64,000 nt of DNA from Paeniglutamicibacter psychrophenolicus (GCF_030812255.1 NZ_JAUSSH010000005.1:124001-188000); one strand, 5' to 3'. Positions 1 through 9,662 are shown, numbered from the stretch's first letter. A program made the numbers and translations. The notes: a model not told the origin generated them from the letters alone.

Positions 1-737
1 GTCTCGATGACCGGGACGCTGGCGGTGGTGACCACGCGCTGGATCAGCTCGCGCCCGCCGCGCGGAATCAGCACGTCGATCTTGCCGCGCGCCCCCATCA
101 TCGCGTCGGCGCCGTCGCGGCCCCAGGGATCGACCGAGGCCACGGCGTCGGCGGGCAGTCCCACCGTTTCCAGGGCGTCGCGGATCAGGGCCAGCAGCGC
201 CTCGTTGGAGTGTGCGGCGGCGCTTCCCCCGCGCAGCAGCACCGCGTTTCCGCTCTTCAATGCCAGCCCGGCGATGTCGACGGTGACGTTGGGGCGGGCC
301 TCGTAGATGGCGCCGATGACGCCCATGGGCACGTGCACCTGGCGCAACCTCAGCCCGTTGGGCAGGGTCTGTCCGCGCAGCACGGTGCCCACCGGGTCCG
401 GCAGCCCGGCCAGTTCCTCCAGGGCGGCGATCAGCGCGTCGACGCGCGCGTCGTTCAGGCGCAGCCGGTCCAGCAGCGCCTCGGTGGTGCCGTTGGCGCG
501 CCCGGCCTCGATGTCCTTGGCGTTGGCCTTGATCACGGCCTTGCGGTTGGCATCCAGCGAGGCCGCGATGGCCAGCAGCGCCCGGTCCTTCCAGTTGCGG
601 TCCGCCCGGGCCAGCACGCGCGAGGCGGCGCGGGCGCGGTCGGCCAGCCTGGCCACGGCGAGGGTGGCGGCCTCGGGCCCGCCGGTGTCCTGGGCGGCAT
701 CGGTCAGGGTGAAGGCTGCATCAATGTTCTGGCTCAT
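1..737 (-). CDS. proA: Glutamyl-phosphate reductase, N-terminal part (runs off left edge)
   Basis: This is the N-terminal ~245 residues of gamma-glutamyl phosphate reductase. The enzyme reduces glutamyl-5-phosphate with NADPH to glutamate semialdehyde, the second step of proline synthesis. Translation from ATG at 737 gives MSQNIDAAFT and then the conserved block VPMGVIGAIYEARPNVT and LKSGNAVLLRGGS, typical of this aldehyde-dehydrogenase-fold family. The family is usually a little over 400 residues, so the C-terminal part, including the catalytic cysteine, lies outside the window. proB lies 80 bp upstream on the same strand, separated by a hairpin. The identification is secure; only the truncation limits it. 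Confidence 0.95.
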   Translation of the reverse strand, partial: MSQNIDAAFTLTDAAQDTGGPEAATLAVARLADRARAASRVLARADRNWKDRALLAIAASLDANRKAVIKANAKDIEAGRANGTTEALLDRLRLNDARVDALIAALEELAGLPDPVGTVLRGQTLPNGLRLRQVHVPMGVIGAIYEARPNVTVDIAGLALKSGNAVLLRGGSAAAHSNEALLALIRDALETVGLPADAVASVDPWGRDGADAMMGARGKIDVLIPRGGRELIQRVVTTASVPVIE

Positions 738-762
738 AATCCCTTATTCTACGGTGGATGCA

Positions 763-803
763 CCGAAGCCCGCCCCCATGTTAAGCACGGGGGCGGGCTT
801 CGG
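763..803 (-). terminator. Perfect 15-bp hairpin between proB and proA
   Basis: The arms at 763-777 and 789-803 are perfectly complementary, GC-rich and separated by an 11-nt loop. No U-run follows on the minus strand, so this could be a weak terminator, an attenuator or an mRNA-stabilising element between proB and proA rather than a strong stop. Confidence 0.55.
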
Positions 804-817
804 TCGCGGCTGCGCTG

Positions 818-1957
818 CTAGACCACGACCAGGTCGTCGACGTGCACCACTGCGCGTTCGTAGGAGCTGCCCAGGTCCTCGCCGAGCTCGTGCGTGGAGC
901 GCCCGAGCATCTGCGGCAGTTCCGCGGAGGAGAAGTTGACCAGGCCGCGGGCAATGACCAGCCCGGAGCCGTCGGTGATCTCCACCGCGTCCCCGGCCTC
1001 GAAGGAGCCGTTGATCCCGGTGATCCCGGCCGGCAGCAGCGAGGCGACCCCGGAGGCCACGGCGCGCACCGCACCCGGGTCCAGCAGCAGCCGGCCCTGG
1101 GTGGTGGCCAGGTGCGCCAGCCACAGCATCCGGGTGGAACGCCGCCCGCCGCGGGCGGAGAACCACGTGCCCACGTCTTGGCCGGCCAGCGCCGCTGCGG
1201 CGTTGGCGGTGGACGTGACCAGGGTGGGGATGCCCGATTCGGCGCTCATGGTGGCGGCCTCGACCTTGGTGGCCATGCCCCCGGTGCCCAATCCCGCGGA
1301 TCCGGTGGACCCGATGCGCAACGCCTCGAGGTCTTCCGCGCGCTCGATCGACGGCACGCGCACGCCCCCGGCATTCGGCGGGGCGTCGTAGACCGCGTCG
1401 ATGTCCGAGAGCAGCAGCAGCGCGTCGGCCTTGACCAGGTGCGCCACCAGGGCCGCGAGCCGGTCGTTGTCCCCGAAGCGGATCTCGTGGGTGGCCACGG
1501 TGTCGTTTTCGTTCACGATCGGCACCACGCCCAGGGCCAGCAACCGGTTCAGCGCGCGGAACGCGTTGGCGTATTGCTGGCGGCGGATCAGGTCGTCGGC
1601 GGTCAACAGGACCTGGCCGACCGTGATCCCGTGGGCGGAAAACGCCTGGGTGTACTTCGCCATGAGCAGGCCCTGGCCCACCGAGGCCGCAGCCTGCTGG
1701 GTAGCCAGGTCGCGCGGCCGGCGCCCCAGGTCAAGGGGCGCCAGTCCGGCGGCGATGGCTCCGGAGGAAACCAGGATCAGCTCGGTCCCGGCGGTGTTGA
1801 CCGCCGCGAGGCGGTCCACCAGGGAGCTGAGGGCCTCCTCGGAGATGCCCCCGGCCAGCGTGGTCAGGGACGAGGAACCGACCTTGACCACGATGCGCGA
1901 GGCGCGGGGCAGGTCCTGGCGTTGCGTGATGCCCGAGGGCTGGTGTGTGGCGCGCAC
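818..1957 (-). CDS. proB: Glutamate 5-kinase
   Basis: Glutamate 5-kinase phosphorylates L-glutamate with ATP and commits it to proline synthesis. It is normally feedback-inhibited by proline. The 379-residue product has the amino-acid-kinase motif KVGSSSLT near residue 25, the substrate-loop NENDTV and GTGGMATKVEAA in the middle, and a C-terminal PUA domain over about the last 100 residues. I chose GTG at 1957: a GAGGAA ribosome site lies 5 nt upstream, the obg stop is only 10 nt away, and the kinase fold begins soon after. The frame stays open further upstream, but that part overlaps obg. It belongs to the obg-proB-proA unit. Confidence 0.94.
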   Translation of the reverse strand: MRATHQPSGITQRQDLPRASRIVVKVGSSSLTTLAGGISEEALSSLVDRLAAVNTAGTELILVSSGAIAAGLAPLDLGRRPRDLATQQAAASVGQGLLMAKYTQAFSAHGITVGQVLLTADDLIRRQQYANAFRALNRLLALGVVPIVNENDTVATHEIRFGDNDRLAALVAHLVKADALLLLSDIDAVYDAPPNAGGVRVPSIERAEDLEALRIGSTGSAGLGTGGMATKVEAATMSAESGIPTLVTSTANAAAALAGQDVGTWFSARGGRRSTRMLWLAHLATTQGRLLLDPGAVRAVASGVASLLPAGITGINGSFEAGDAVEITDGSGLVIARGLVNFSSAELPQMLGRSTHELGEDLGSSYERAVVHVDDLVVV

Positions 1958-1967
1958 TGTTCCTCGG

Positions 1968-3539
1968 TTACTCCCCGGACTTGGGTAGTTGGTGCTTGTA
2001 GTTGACCGACTCCGTCCAGATTCCGGCCTTGCGCTCGGCTTCCAGGTCTTCGCGGGCGGCGGCCTTGGCGCCCTTGCGCGCCTCGTGCACCGCCTTCTTC
2101 TCGTCGCGCGAGGGGCGTGCACCGTATTCGGCCAGGCGCTCGTCCTGTCCGCGGCGAGAGCCCAGAAGCTCGGCGCCTGCGGCCATGGTCGGCTCCCAGT
2201 CGAAGACCACGGCGTCGACCTCGGAGCCGATGACCACCGCATCCCCGGGCTTGGCACCGAGCTTGTACAGCTGGTTTTCGACGCCCAGCTTGGCCAGGCG
2301 GTCGGCCAGGTAGCCCACGGCCTCGTCGTTGCGGAAGTCGGTCTGCATGATCCAGCGTTCGGGCTTTTCGCCGATCACGCGGTAGAGCGGCTCGAGGTTG
2401 CGCTCTTCCTTGCGGATGATGAACCCTGCCCGGCTGGCCTTGGTGCCGCGCGGACGCAACACCTCGACGGGAACCGGCAGCGGGGCGGCCTCGATTTTGG
2501 CGCGGGCCTCGGTGACCAGTTCGGCCATCGCGAAGGACAGCTCGCGCAGTCCCTCGCGGGTCATCGCGGAGACCTCGAAGACGCGGTAGCCGCGCTTCTC
2601 CAGTTCCGGGCGCACAAATCCGGCCATGTCGCGTCCGTCGGGCATGTCAACCTTGTTCAGGGCGATCAGGCGCGGGCGTTCGTTCAGCGGGATGATCTGG
2701 CCGTCGGCGCCGGCGAACGAGGAGTCGACCTCGTAGGCGTCGAGTTCGGCCTGGATGATGTCCAGGTCGGAGACCGGGTCGCGGTCCGCTTCCAGGGCGC
2801 CGCAGTCAAGCACGTGCACCAGGGCGGCGCAGCGCTCGACGTGGCGCAGGAACTCCAGGCCCAGGCCGCGGCCCTCGGAGGCCCCGGGGATCAGGCCCGG
2901 GACGTCGGCCACGGTGTAGCGGACCTCTCCGGCCTGCACGACGCCGAGGTTCGGGACCAGCGTGGTGAAGGGGTAGTCGGCGATCTTGGGGCGCGCGGCT
3001 GACAGCGCGGCGATCAGCGAGGACTTGCCGGCCGAGGGGTAGCCCACCAGGGCCACGTCGGCTACGGACTTGAGTTCCAGGACAACCTCGGCGGAGGCGC
3101 CGGGGGTGCCCAGCAGCGCGAATCCGGGGGCCTTGCGGCGCTGGCTGGACAAACCTGCGTTGCCCAGGCCGCCAAGGCCGCCGGCGGCAATGATGTATTC
3201 GGTTCCGTCGCCGATCAGGTCGGCAAGGATCTCGCCGTCTCGGGTCTTGACCACGGTGCCCTCGGGCACCGGAAGGATGAGGGTCTCGCCGTTCTTGCCG
3301 GGGCGCAGGTCTCCCTTGCCGCCCTCGCCGTTGCCGGCGTGGCGGTGCGGCGAGTGGTGGTAGGACAGCAGCGTGGTGGTCTGGGCGTCGACACGCAGGA
3401 TCACGTCTCCGCCGTTGCCGCCGCTTCCGCCGTCGGGCCCGCCCAGGGGCTTGAACTTTTCGCGTTTGATGGAGACACAGCCGTGCCCACCGGTACCACC
3501 GGAGACATGGAGGACCACTCGGTCGATGAAGGCTGCCAC
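1968..3539 (-). CDS. obg: GTPase Obg/CgtA
   Basis: Obg is an essential ribosome-assembly and stress-linked GTPase associated with the 50S subunit. The 523 residues show the glycine-rich Obg fold (1-158), then a G domain with G1 GYPSAGKSS at 166-174, ADVPG at 211-215 and NKVD at 295-298. An OCT domain follows (about 350-430), then a charged lysine/glutamate-rich tail of ~90 residues, longer than in short Obg proteins but usual for actinobacteria. The start is GTG at 3539 with AGGAG 9 nt upstream. It lies downstream of rplU-rpmA, the widely conserved order, and directly upstream of proB. Confidence 0.97.
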   Translation of the reverse strand: MAAFIDRVVLHVSGGTGGHGCVSIKREKFKPLGGPDGGSGGNGGDVILRVDAQTTTLLSYHHSPHRHAGNGEGGKGDLRPGKNGETLILPVPEGTVVKTRDGEILADLIGDGTEYIIAAGGLGGLGNAGLSSQRRKAPGFALLGTPGASAEVVLELKSVADVALVGYPSAGKSSLIAALSAARPKIADYPFTTLVPNLGVVQAGEVRYTVADVPGLIPGASEGRGLGLEFLRHVERCAALVHVLDCGALEADRDPVSDLDIIQAELDAYEVDSSFAGADGQIIPLNERPRLIALNKVDMPDGRDMAGFVRPELEKRGYRVFEVSAMTREGLRELSFAMAELVTEARAKIEAAPLPVPVEVLRPRGTKASRAGFIIRKEERNLEPLYRVIGEKPERWIMQTDFRNDEAVGYLADRLAKLGVENQLYKLGAKPGDAVVIGSEVDAVVFDWEPTMAAGAELLGSRRGQDERLAEYGARPSRDEKKAVHEARKGAKAAAREDLEAERKAGIWTESVNYKHQLPKSGE

Positions 3540-3630
3540 GGTTGAAAGCTCCTAGCAAAAAAGGGTGGCGTTCCGCGCGCTGCTCCCGGGGACGGGAGGC
3601 GGCAAAACACAGGGGTTTTGGAAAAACACA

Positions 3631-3660
3631 TAGAGGGTGAGCCGTGCGGCCCACCCTCTA
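3631..3660 (-). terminator. Hairpin between rpmA and obg
   Basis: The arms TAGAGGGTG and CACCCTCTA (3631-3639 and 3652-3660) pair perfectly, with a further GCC/GGC pairing inside after one mismatch. There is no clean U-run. It probably tunes read-through from the ribosomal-protein genes into obg rather than fully stopping transcription. Confidence 0.5.
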
Positions 3661-3689
3661 CAGTGTAATGAATGCGGTTACGCGCTTAG

Positions 3690-3944
3690 TTAGCCAGCGG
3701 TAACGATGTTCACGACTTTACGGCCGCGGCGCGTGCCGAATTCGACAGCTCCGGCTTCCAGTGCGAACAGGGTGTCGTCCTTGCCGATTCCCACGCCGGC
3801 GCCCGGGTGGAAACGGGTGCCGCGCTGGCGAACGATGATTTCACCGGCGGAAACAACCTGACCACCGAAGCGCTTCACGCCCAGGTACTGGGGGTTGGAG
3901 TCGCGACCGTTGCGAGTGGAACTCGCGCCCTTCTTACTTGCCAT
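3690..3944 (-). CDS. rpmA: 50S ribosomal protein L27
   Basis: L27 reaches toward the peptidyl-transferase centre of the 50S subunit. The 84-residue product begins [17 protein letters not shown] and contains [11 protein letters not shown] and [13 protein letters not shown], an unambiguous L27 signature and normal length. There is no N-terminal extension ahead of the conserved start, so no Prp-type cleavage, as seen in Firmicutes, is expected. ATG at 3944 lies 48 bp after the rplU stop, and the pair is evidently cotranscribed. Confidence 0.98.
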   Translation of the reverse strand: MASKKGASSTRNGRDSNPQYLGVKRFGGQVVSAGEIIVRQRGTRFHPGAGVGIGKDDTLFALEAGAVEFGTRRGRKVVNIVTAG

Positions 3945-3992
3945 TGAATGTGCCTACCTTCAGGTAATGAGAATTCTTGGAAACAACCGCAA

Positions 3993-4313
3993 TTAAGCGA
4001 TCGAGGTGACCTTGACCTTGGTCAACGAAGCGCGGAAACCCTGGCGCTTCTTGTAACCGGTCTTGTTCTTGTACTTCTGAATGACAATCTTCTGGCCGCG
4101 AAGATTCTCAACGACCTCAGCGGTCACCGTAACCTTGGCCAGCTCGTCGGCAGCCGAAGTTACCTTCTCGCCGTCAACCAGCAACAGGGCCGGCAGTTCA
4201 ATGGAGGCGCCGGGGGCAGCCTTCAGGCGGTCAAGGGTAACGAGGTCTCCAACAGAAACCTTTTCCTGGCGGCCGCCAGCGCGGACAATTGCGTACACCA
4301 CGTGGGTACTCAC
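3993..4313 (-). CDS. rplU: 50S ribosomal protein L21
   Basis: L21 is a 23S-rRNA-binding protein of the large subunit. The 106-residue product has the family start [15 protein letters not shown] and the C-terminal motif [16 protein letters not shown] that contacts rRNA. The start is GTG at 4313; the product reads [10 protein letters not shown]. It is the first gene of the rplU-rpmA-obg-proB-proA series. It is preceded by a leader of roughly 115 nt, counted from the promoter proposed at 4434-4463, and that promoter overlaps the terminator of the upstream RNase E gene. Confidence 0.98.
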   Translation of the reverse strand: MSTHVVYAIVRAGGRQEKVSVGDLVTLDRLKAAPGASIELPALLLVDGEKVTSAADELAKVTVTAEVVENLRGQKIVIQKYKNKTGYKKRQGFRASLTKVKVTSIA

Positions 4314-4433
4314 TTCTACTCGACGTTCAATATGTCTTGCTGCGCATCACTACCCCAAAACGAGCCCGGGGATTGCGCTGTGCTGGCACGCCGAGCGGAA
4401 GAATCCGATAGCTGGCGTTCGCACCGAGGATCT

Positions 4434-4463
4434 AGACTACGCTAAAAAGCGCTGCGGGGGCAA
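4434..4463 (-). promoter_or_regulatory. Probable promoter of rplU-rpmA-obg
   Basis: On the minus strand TTGCCC (4463-4458) is followed after 18 bp by TAGTCT (4439-4434). This places transcription start near 4427, giving an untranslated leader of about 115 nt before rplU. The -35 lies inside the rne terminator hairpin. Confidence 0.45.
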
Positions 4464-4480
4464 ATACAGCCTGACCCCGC
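4444..4480 (-). terminator. Terminator of the RNase E/G gene
   Basis: The 6-bp arms GCGGGG/CCCCGC (4454-4459 and 4475-4480) are followed on the minus strand by AGCGC and a run of five U (4448-4444). It starts 16 nt beyond the RNase E/G stop codon. Confidence 0.6.
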
Positions 4481-4495
4481 GAGTCGTCAAGATCC

Positions 4496-7400
4496 CTACT
4501 CTTTCAACTCGTTGACCGGTACCCCGACACCCAGCATAATCGGCGCATTCGCGGCGTTTAGCGGCTTTTCGGCCTTGGTTTGGTCAGCGAGCGAAGCAAC
4601 ATGGGATGTACCCGATGCCGCAAGCGTGTCCGATGCCACAGAAACTGCGGCGTCGGATCCGCCCTGCGGGCTCGTGGCACGGCGGCTGCGCTTGACGCGC
4701 GCCACCGGCTCGAGGCCCGAAGTCTTTTTGGTTGCCGTTGCCGCAGGCTCCGCCACGGGGGCGTCGTCCGAGGCCTGGCCGGCAACACCGGAGATGACCG
4801 GTGCGGCTGCTGCGGCAGGCGCCTCGGCGTCCGTCTCGGCGGTTGCCGGTTCGGTTGCCTTGGCGCGGGCCTTGCGGCGGGTCCGGGTGCGGGCCGGACG
4901 TGCATTGCCCGACTCGTCCTCGTCCGCTGCGGCGGAGGCCTCTGCCGGGTCGGCGACCGGGGAGTGGTCCGGAAGCGCGGCTTCCAGGTTCTCCAGCGTC
5001 AGCGACGGGGCGGCTGCGGCGGAGCCGGCACGGCGGTTGCGTCGTGCGGCGGGAACCGTCACGGACTCCCCCGCCACGGTCAGCGTGGCGCCCTCGTCCG
5101 AGGACTGGGCGTCCTCGTGCTCGTGCGCTGCGTGTGCCGCGGCGGCGATGTTGGCAAAGGCCGTGCGCGCGGCGTCGGCCTTGGCGGCGTCCTCCGGCTC
5201 CTTGGCCTCGACCGGGGTCGCGGCGGGTGCCTGCTCGCTGTGGGGCTCGGAGTCCGAACCGCGGTTGCGGCGTCGGCGCTCGGCACGCGAGGGCTTCTCG
5301 GCGGCGCGGTGGCTCGAGCCGTGCAGCTCGCCGGCCGAGTTGAAGGAACGGCGGTGCTCAACGGGCTCGTCGTGGGTGATCACGCCGCGGCCGTTGCAGG
5401 CCTCGCAGTTCTCGCCGAAGACTTCCAGCAAACCGGTGCCCATGCGCTTGCGCGTCATCTGCACCAGGCCAAGGCTGGTGACCTCGGCAACCTGGTGCTT
5501 GGTGCGGTCGCGGCCCAGGCACTCGACCAGGCGGCGGAGCACCAGGTCGCGGTTGGACTCGAGGACCATGTCGATGAAGTCGATGACGATGATGCCGCCG
5601 ATGTCACGCAGGCGCAGCTGGCGCACGACCTCCTCGGCCGCCTCCAGGTTGTTCTTGGTGACGGTTTCCTCGAGGTTTCCGCCGGATCCGGTGTACTTGC
5701 CGGTGTTCACGTCGACCACGGTCATGGCCTCGGTGCGGTCGATGACCAGCGAGCCGCCGGAGGGCAGGAAGACCTTGCGGTCCAGGGCCTTGTGGATCTG
5801 TTCGTCGAGGCGGTAGTGGCCGAAGATGTCCTCGTCGGACTCCCACTTCTCCAGGCGCGAGACCAGGTCCGGGGCCACGTAGGTCACGTAGGCCTCGATG
5901 GTGTCCCAGGCCTCGTCGCCGGAGACGATCAGCTTGGTGAAGTCCTCGTTGAAGACGTCGCGGACCACCTTGATGGTCAAATCCGGCTCGCCGTAAAGCA
6001 GTTCCGGGGCCAGCGTCTTGGTGGAGGTCGAGGCGGCCTCGATCCCTTCCCACTGGGCTCGCAGGCGGTTGATGTCGTTCATCAACTCTTCCTCGGAGGC
6101 ACCCTCGGCGGCGGTGCGCACGATGACGCCCGCGTTTTCCGGCAGGTGGTCCTTGAGGATCTTCTTCAGGCGGTTGCGCTCCACATCCGGGAGCTTGCGC
6201 GAGATGCCGGTCATCGAGCCACCCGGCACGTACACCAGGTAGCGGCCCGGCAGGGAGATCTGGCTGGTCAGGCGGGCGCCCTTGTGGCCGACCGGGTCCT
6301 TGGTGACCTGCACCAGGACGGTGTCCCCCGACTTCAGGGCGTGCTCGATGCGGCGCGGCTGGCCGTCCAGGCCCGCGACGTCCCAGTTGACCTCGCCGGC
6401 GTAGAGCACGGCGTTGCGTCCGCGTCCGATGTCGACGAATGCGGCCTCCATCGACGGGAGCACGTTCTGCACCTTGCCGACGTAGACGTTGCCGATGAGC
6501 GAGTCCTGCTGGGTCTTGGAAACGAAGTGCTCGGCCAGGATGCCGTCCTCGAGGACGCCGATCTGGATGCGGTCCTCGCGCTGGCGGACGATCATCTGGC
6601 GGTCGACGGATTCGCGGCGGGCCAGGAACTCGGCCTCGGTGATGACCTGGCGGCGGCGGCCGGATTCGCGGGAGTCGCGGCGGCGCTGGCGCTTGGCTTC
6701 CAGGCGGGTGGAACCGCGCACGGCGGTGACCTTGTTGGAGACGACGGGTTCCAGGGTGGCGCGCGGGGCACGGACCCGGGTGATGGTGTTCGGCGGGTCG
6801 TTCTCCGAGCCTCCGGTCAATTCGAGGTCGGCCTCGCCGCGGCGGCGACGGCGGCGGCGGCGGGAGACGACGCCCGCCTCGTCCCCGTGCTCGTCGTCGG
6901 AATCGTGGCGGGAGCGGCGGCCGTTGCCGGCGTGGCCCTCGTCCTCGTCCTCGTCGCCGGCTTCCTCGGCGGCGGCCGGGAGGGTCGGTGCCTGGAAGAT
7001 CAGCGAGAGTGCGGATTCGGGGATGGCGAACGGATCGGTGACGGCGACCGGCTCGAGTTCGGCGGTTGCCTCCTCGGCCGCCTCGGCTTCGCCCTCCGGG
7101 GCTTCGGCCGCGGGCCGGGCCGGGGCGTCCTGGGGTTCGGTGTCCTGGGTGGCGCGGGTGCCGCGTCCGCCGCGGGCCGGGCGGCGCCGTGCGGCCTTGG
7201 CCGGCTCTGCGTCCTGCGCCGGTTCCTCGGTGGCTTCGGCTGCGGGCTCGACGGCGGCAGGCGACTCGACCGCTTCGGCGGAGGCGGATTCCTCCGTGCC
7301 GGTGGCCGGGGAGGTGGCCTTGCGGCTGCGTCCGCGGGCCGGGCGCTTGGCGGCGGCCTTGGACGCTGCTGCTTCCTCGACGGGAGCTTCGGCCTTTTCG

Positions 7401-7876
7401 AGCATGGGTTCGGTCTTGGCCTCGGCGGCGGCCTGTGCCGCGGGGGCCTCGATGACGGCGTCCGGCTCGACGGCCGTGGTGCCCGGGGAGGTGACCCCGG
7501 AGGTGGCGCGGCGCGGGCCGCGGCGGGCCGGGGCCTTGGCCGGTGCCTTCACGGTGTCGGCGGCAGGTGCCTGGACCGGCGCCTGGCCGGTGGCCGCCGC
7601 GACGACCGATTCAACGGTCGCGTCGCTGCCCTGGCGGGCCGGGGCGTTGCGGGGGTCCGAACCACGGCGGGCGGTGGCGGCGCGCGGGGAAACGTTGGCG
7701 CGCACCTTCCTGGTTGGTGCGGCTGCCGCGTCGTTGAGCTCGGCCAGGGTCATGGCCCGGCGCGGCGGCGGCGGCGAGGGTTCGTTGAAGTTGCCACGCG
7801 GTGGGCGGGTGGTGCGGGTGCGGCCCTTGGGGCCCTGGCCCATCGCTGCCTTTGATTCGTCGCGATTCAGTGCCAT
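4496..7876 (-). CDS. rne: Ribonuclease E/G
   Basis: This endoribonuclease cleaves single-stranded AU-rich RNA and takes part in mRNA decay and rRNA maturation. The 1126-residue product has a long low-complexity Ala/Pro/Glu/Arg-rich N-terminal extension (about 1-430). Next come an S1 domain starting near 455 (IGNVYVGKVQ), the catalytic DNase I-like region with VVDVNTGKYTG near 720 and IDFIDM near 765, and a zinc-link CEACNGRG near 825. A second Ala/Glu-rich disordered tail follows. Extensions on both sides are characteristic of actinobacterial RNase E. ATG at 7876 has GAGGAG 12 nt upstream; an earlier in-frame start has no family support. Confidence 0.95.
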   Translation of the reverse strand: MALNRDESKAAMGQGPKGRTRTTRPPRGNFNEPSPPPPRRAMTLAELNDAAAAPTRKVRANVSPRAATARRGSDPRNAPARQGSDATVESVVAAATGQAPVQAPAADTVKAPAKAPARRGPRRATSGVTSPGTTAVEPDAVIEAPAAQAAAEAKTEPMLEKAEAPVEEAAASKAAAKRPARGRSRKATSPATGTEESASAEAVESPAAVEPAAEATEEPAQDAEPAKAARRRPARGGRGTRATQDTEPQDAPARPAAEAPEGEAEAAEEATAELEPVAVTDPFAIPESALSLIFQAPTLPAAAEEAGDEDEDEGHAGNGRRSRHDSDDEHGDEAGVVSRRRRRRRRGEADLELTGGSENDPPNTITRVRAPRATLEPVVSNKVTAVRGSTRLEAKRQRRRDSRESGRRRQVITEAEFLARRESVDRQMIVRQREDRIQIGVLEDGILAEHFVSKTQQDSLIGNVYVGKVQNVLPSMEAAFVDIGRGRNAVLYAGEVNWDVAGLDGQPRRIEHALKSGDTVLVQVTKDPVGHKGARLTSQISLPGRYLVYVPGGSMTGISRKLPDVERNRLKKILKDHLPENAGVIVRTAAEGASEEELMNDINRLRAQWEGIEAASTSTKTLAPELLYGEPDLTIKVVRDVFNEDFTKLIVSGDEAWDTIEAYVTYVAPDLVSRLEKWESDEDIFGHYRLDEQIHKALDRKVFLPSGGSLVIDRTEAMTVVDVNTGKYTGSGGNLEETVTKNNLEAAEEVVRQLRLRDIGGIIVIDFIDMVLESNRDLVLRRLVECLGRDRTKHQVAEVTSLGLVQMTRKRMGTGLLEVFGENCEACNGRGVITHDEPVEHRRSFNSAGELHGSSHRAAEKPSRAERRRRNRGSDSEPHSEQAPAATPVEAKEPEDAAKADAARTAFANIAAAAHAAHEHEDAQSSDEGATLTVAGESVTVPAARRNRRAGSAAAAPSLTLENLEAALPDHSPVADPAEASAAADEDESGNARPARTRTRRKARAKATEPATAETDAEAPAAAAAPVISGVAGQASDDAPVAEPAATATKKTSGLEPVARVKRSRRATSPQGGSDAAVSVASDTLAASGTSHVASLADQTKAEKPLNAANAPIMLGVGVPVNELKE

Positions 7877-8444
7877 GTTAAAAGAGTGCTCCTCGGCGGG
7901 TCGAACGCTCCCACAGATAGCTGCTCGCCCTTGGTTGGTTCGCTGAACCGGGCCTTGTGGCCGCGTGTCCCAGCGGAAGTCCTTTGATATGCCCGGCCCG
8001 GGTGCGCCTACCAACTATGGGGGCGCGGCATCCGTGCAAGACCAACGGCGCTTTTCCAAGCAAGCCGCTTTACGTTGCGGCGACCATATCGCGGTATTCG
8101 CTGAAGACCTTCGTATAGGCGGTCTCTTGGCAGCAGATGCATCGCAATCGGGCTTGAAAGCCTGTCGTTGGGTTGAAAGCAGACTGTGGATCCACGAACA
8201 ACCACTGCAATTGTCTCATACCGACACGCCGAAGGATGCCGCCGACCCGAACATCGGCGACACGCGGCGCCCGGAGGCATTGCCCCGCCGGTTGTCCCAC
8301 GCGGGGCGCGGGGCATGGGCGCGGGCGGCGGCGGCCACTAGACTTCAAGCGGGGCCAGCAACAAATCCCGGCCCGGCGTGGCACGTGTGCCGGATGCCGG
8401 TGGCCGCGCCGGGGCCAGAACCACCAGCCACAAGGGAGCACCCG
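7877..8444. other. Divergent intergenic region between rne and the VKOR-family gene
   Basis: These 568 bp hold no convincing gene. On the minus strand TTGCAC (8040-8035), 16 bp, TAGTTG (8018-8013) is a possible rne promoter. It would give an untranslated leader of about 130 nt, reminiscent of the long autoregulatory rne leaders known in other bacteria. Upstream of the plus-strand gene there is a TAGACT -10-like hexamer at 8338-8343 without a clear -35. Confidence 0.4.
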
Positions 8445-9074
8445 ATGAGCAAGTCCGACACCGCAGCGCCGCCAAGCAACGAGCAGCAGCTGCCCCGCCT
8501 GGCCCAGGCACGGGGCTTCGGCCTGTTCCTGGTGCTCACCGGCGCGGTGGCCTGGATCGCCTCGGGCATCCTGGTGCTCGAGCGCATCGCCCTGTACAAG
8601 AACCCCGACTACGTCACCTCCTGCGACTTCAATCCCTGGGTCTCCTGCGGCACCGTCATGAAATCCTCCCAGGCCGCGCTGCTGGGCTTCCCCAACCCGT
8701 TTTTGGGCATCGTCGGCTTCGGCATCGTGATCACCATCGGCATGGCGCTGCTGGCCGGGGCGCGCTTTGCCCGCTGGTACTGGGTCGGCATCCAGGTCGG
8801 GGTGTCTCTGGCGATGGTGTTCATTATCTGGCTCTGGTCCCAGGCGCTGTACGAGATCAACGCCCTGTGCCTGTACTGCATGGTCGTGTGGGCGATGATG
8901 ATCCCGATGTTCCTGTACACCACCTCACGCAACATCGCCCACGGGGTGATCCCGGCATCGGTTCCGGTGCGCAAGGCCGTCGCCGAGTGGACCTGGGTCG
9001 CGGTCATCGTGCTGCTGGTGCTCACCGCGGCCAGCGTCGTGCTGCGCTTCCCCGGCGCCTTCCTTGGCGCCTGA
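8445..9074 (+). CDS. Vitamin K epoxide reductase (VKOR) family membrane protein
   Basis: Bacterial VKOR homologues reoxidise DsbA-type proteins using quinone, substituting for DsbB in many actinobacteria. The 209-residue product has four or five hydrophobic segments, the loop cysteine pair C60 and C68 (SCDFNPWVSCG) and the active-site CLYC at 142-145 in a transmembrane helix. This matches the four-cysteine VKOR layout. ATG at 8445 has AAGGGAG about 9 nt upstream. No thioredoxin domain is fused. The next gene, encoding a DUF2809 protein, starts just after or overlaps the stop codon. The family is secure; the partner protein is not encoded nearby. Confidence 0.9.
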   Translation: MSKSDTAAPPSNEQQLPRLAQARGFGLFLVLTGAVAWIASGILVLERIALYKNPDYVTSCDFNPWVSCGTVMKSSQAALLGFPNPFLGIVGFGIVITIGMALLAGARFARWYWVGIQVGVSLAMVFIIWLWSQALYEINALCLYCMVVWAMMIPMFLYTTSRNIAHGVIPASVPVRKAVAEWTWVAVIVLLVLTAASVVLRFPGAFLGA

Positions 9075-9078
9075 GCCC

Positions 9079-9531
9079 GTGCCGGCTTCCGCCGCCACCG
9101 CGCCTGCCCGCCGCTCCCCCGCGGCGGCGGCACGCTCCCGCCGCCTGGGCGCGGCCGCCTGCGTGCTGCCGGTCATCGCCCTGGGCCTGGGGGCCAGGTT
9201 CCTCGGGTCGGGGCCGGCGGCGGATTTGGCCGGCGGGGTCCTCTACGCGGTGCTGGTCTATGTGCTGGCGACCTTCCTGCGGCCGCGCGCCGGGCACGTC
9301 GCCAACGCGCTGGCGGCCTTGGTGTTCTGCGTGCTCATCGAGCTGCTGCAGCTCACCGACATCCCGGCGGACCTCGCCGCATTCTTCCCGCCGGTGCGGC
9401 TGGTGCTGGGCACCACCTTCGTTCCGCTGGACCTGCTCGCCTACGGCCTCGGGACCGCGCTGGCCCTTGGCGTCGACCTGGTGGCCGGATACCTGCTGCG
9501 CGCCCGCGGCGCCCGGGCAACGGCAGCCTGA
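9079..9531 (+). CDS. DUF2809-type membrane protein
   Basis: This is a small membrane protein of about 150 residues with four hydrophobic segments. The pattern ARFLGSG...DLAGGVLYAVLVY and the later IELLQL resembles the DUF2809 family, whose function is unknown. I place the start at GTG 9079, 4 nt after the upstream stop. An in-frame TTG at 9064 would overlap that gene by 11 bp, and neither has a clear ribosome site, so translational coupling is likely. After the annotated stop the next plus-strand element is the shared terminator at 9663-9709. Confidence 0.7.
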   Translation: MPASAATAPARRSPAAAARSRRLGAAACVLPVIALGLGARFLGSGPAADLAGGVLYAVLVYVLATFLRPRAGHVANALAALVFCVLIELLQLTDIPADLAAFFPPVRLVLGTTFVPLDLLAYGLGTALALGVDLVAGYLLRARGARATAA

Positions 9532-9662
9532 CCCGGAGTGCCCCCCGAGGCATCCGGGACGGGACCAGGAATCCGGTTCCGTCCGCTCGGCCGGCAGGAT
9601 CGCGACGACCCCCGGGTCCCTGTCCGCCAGCCAGCCACCGAATCGTTCCCGCGCACGCAAAA

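Noticed and set aside
6830-7800. Low-complexity repeats in the N-terminal half of RNase E, considered as CRISPR-like or repeat DNA
   Set aside because: The repetition follows codon bias for Ala, Pro, Glu and Arg in a disordered region; there are no regular repeat-spacer units.
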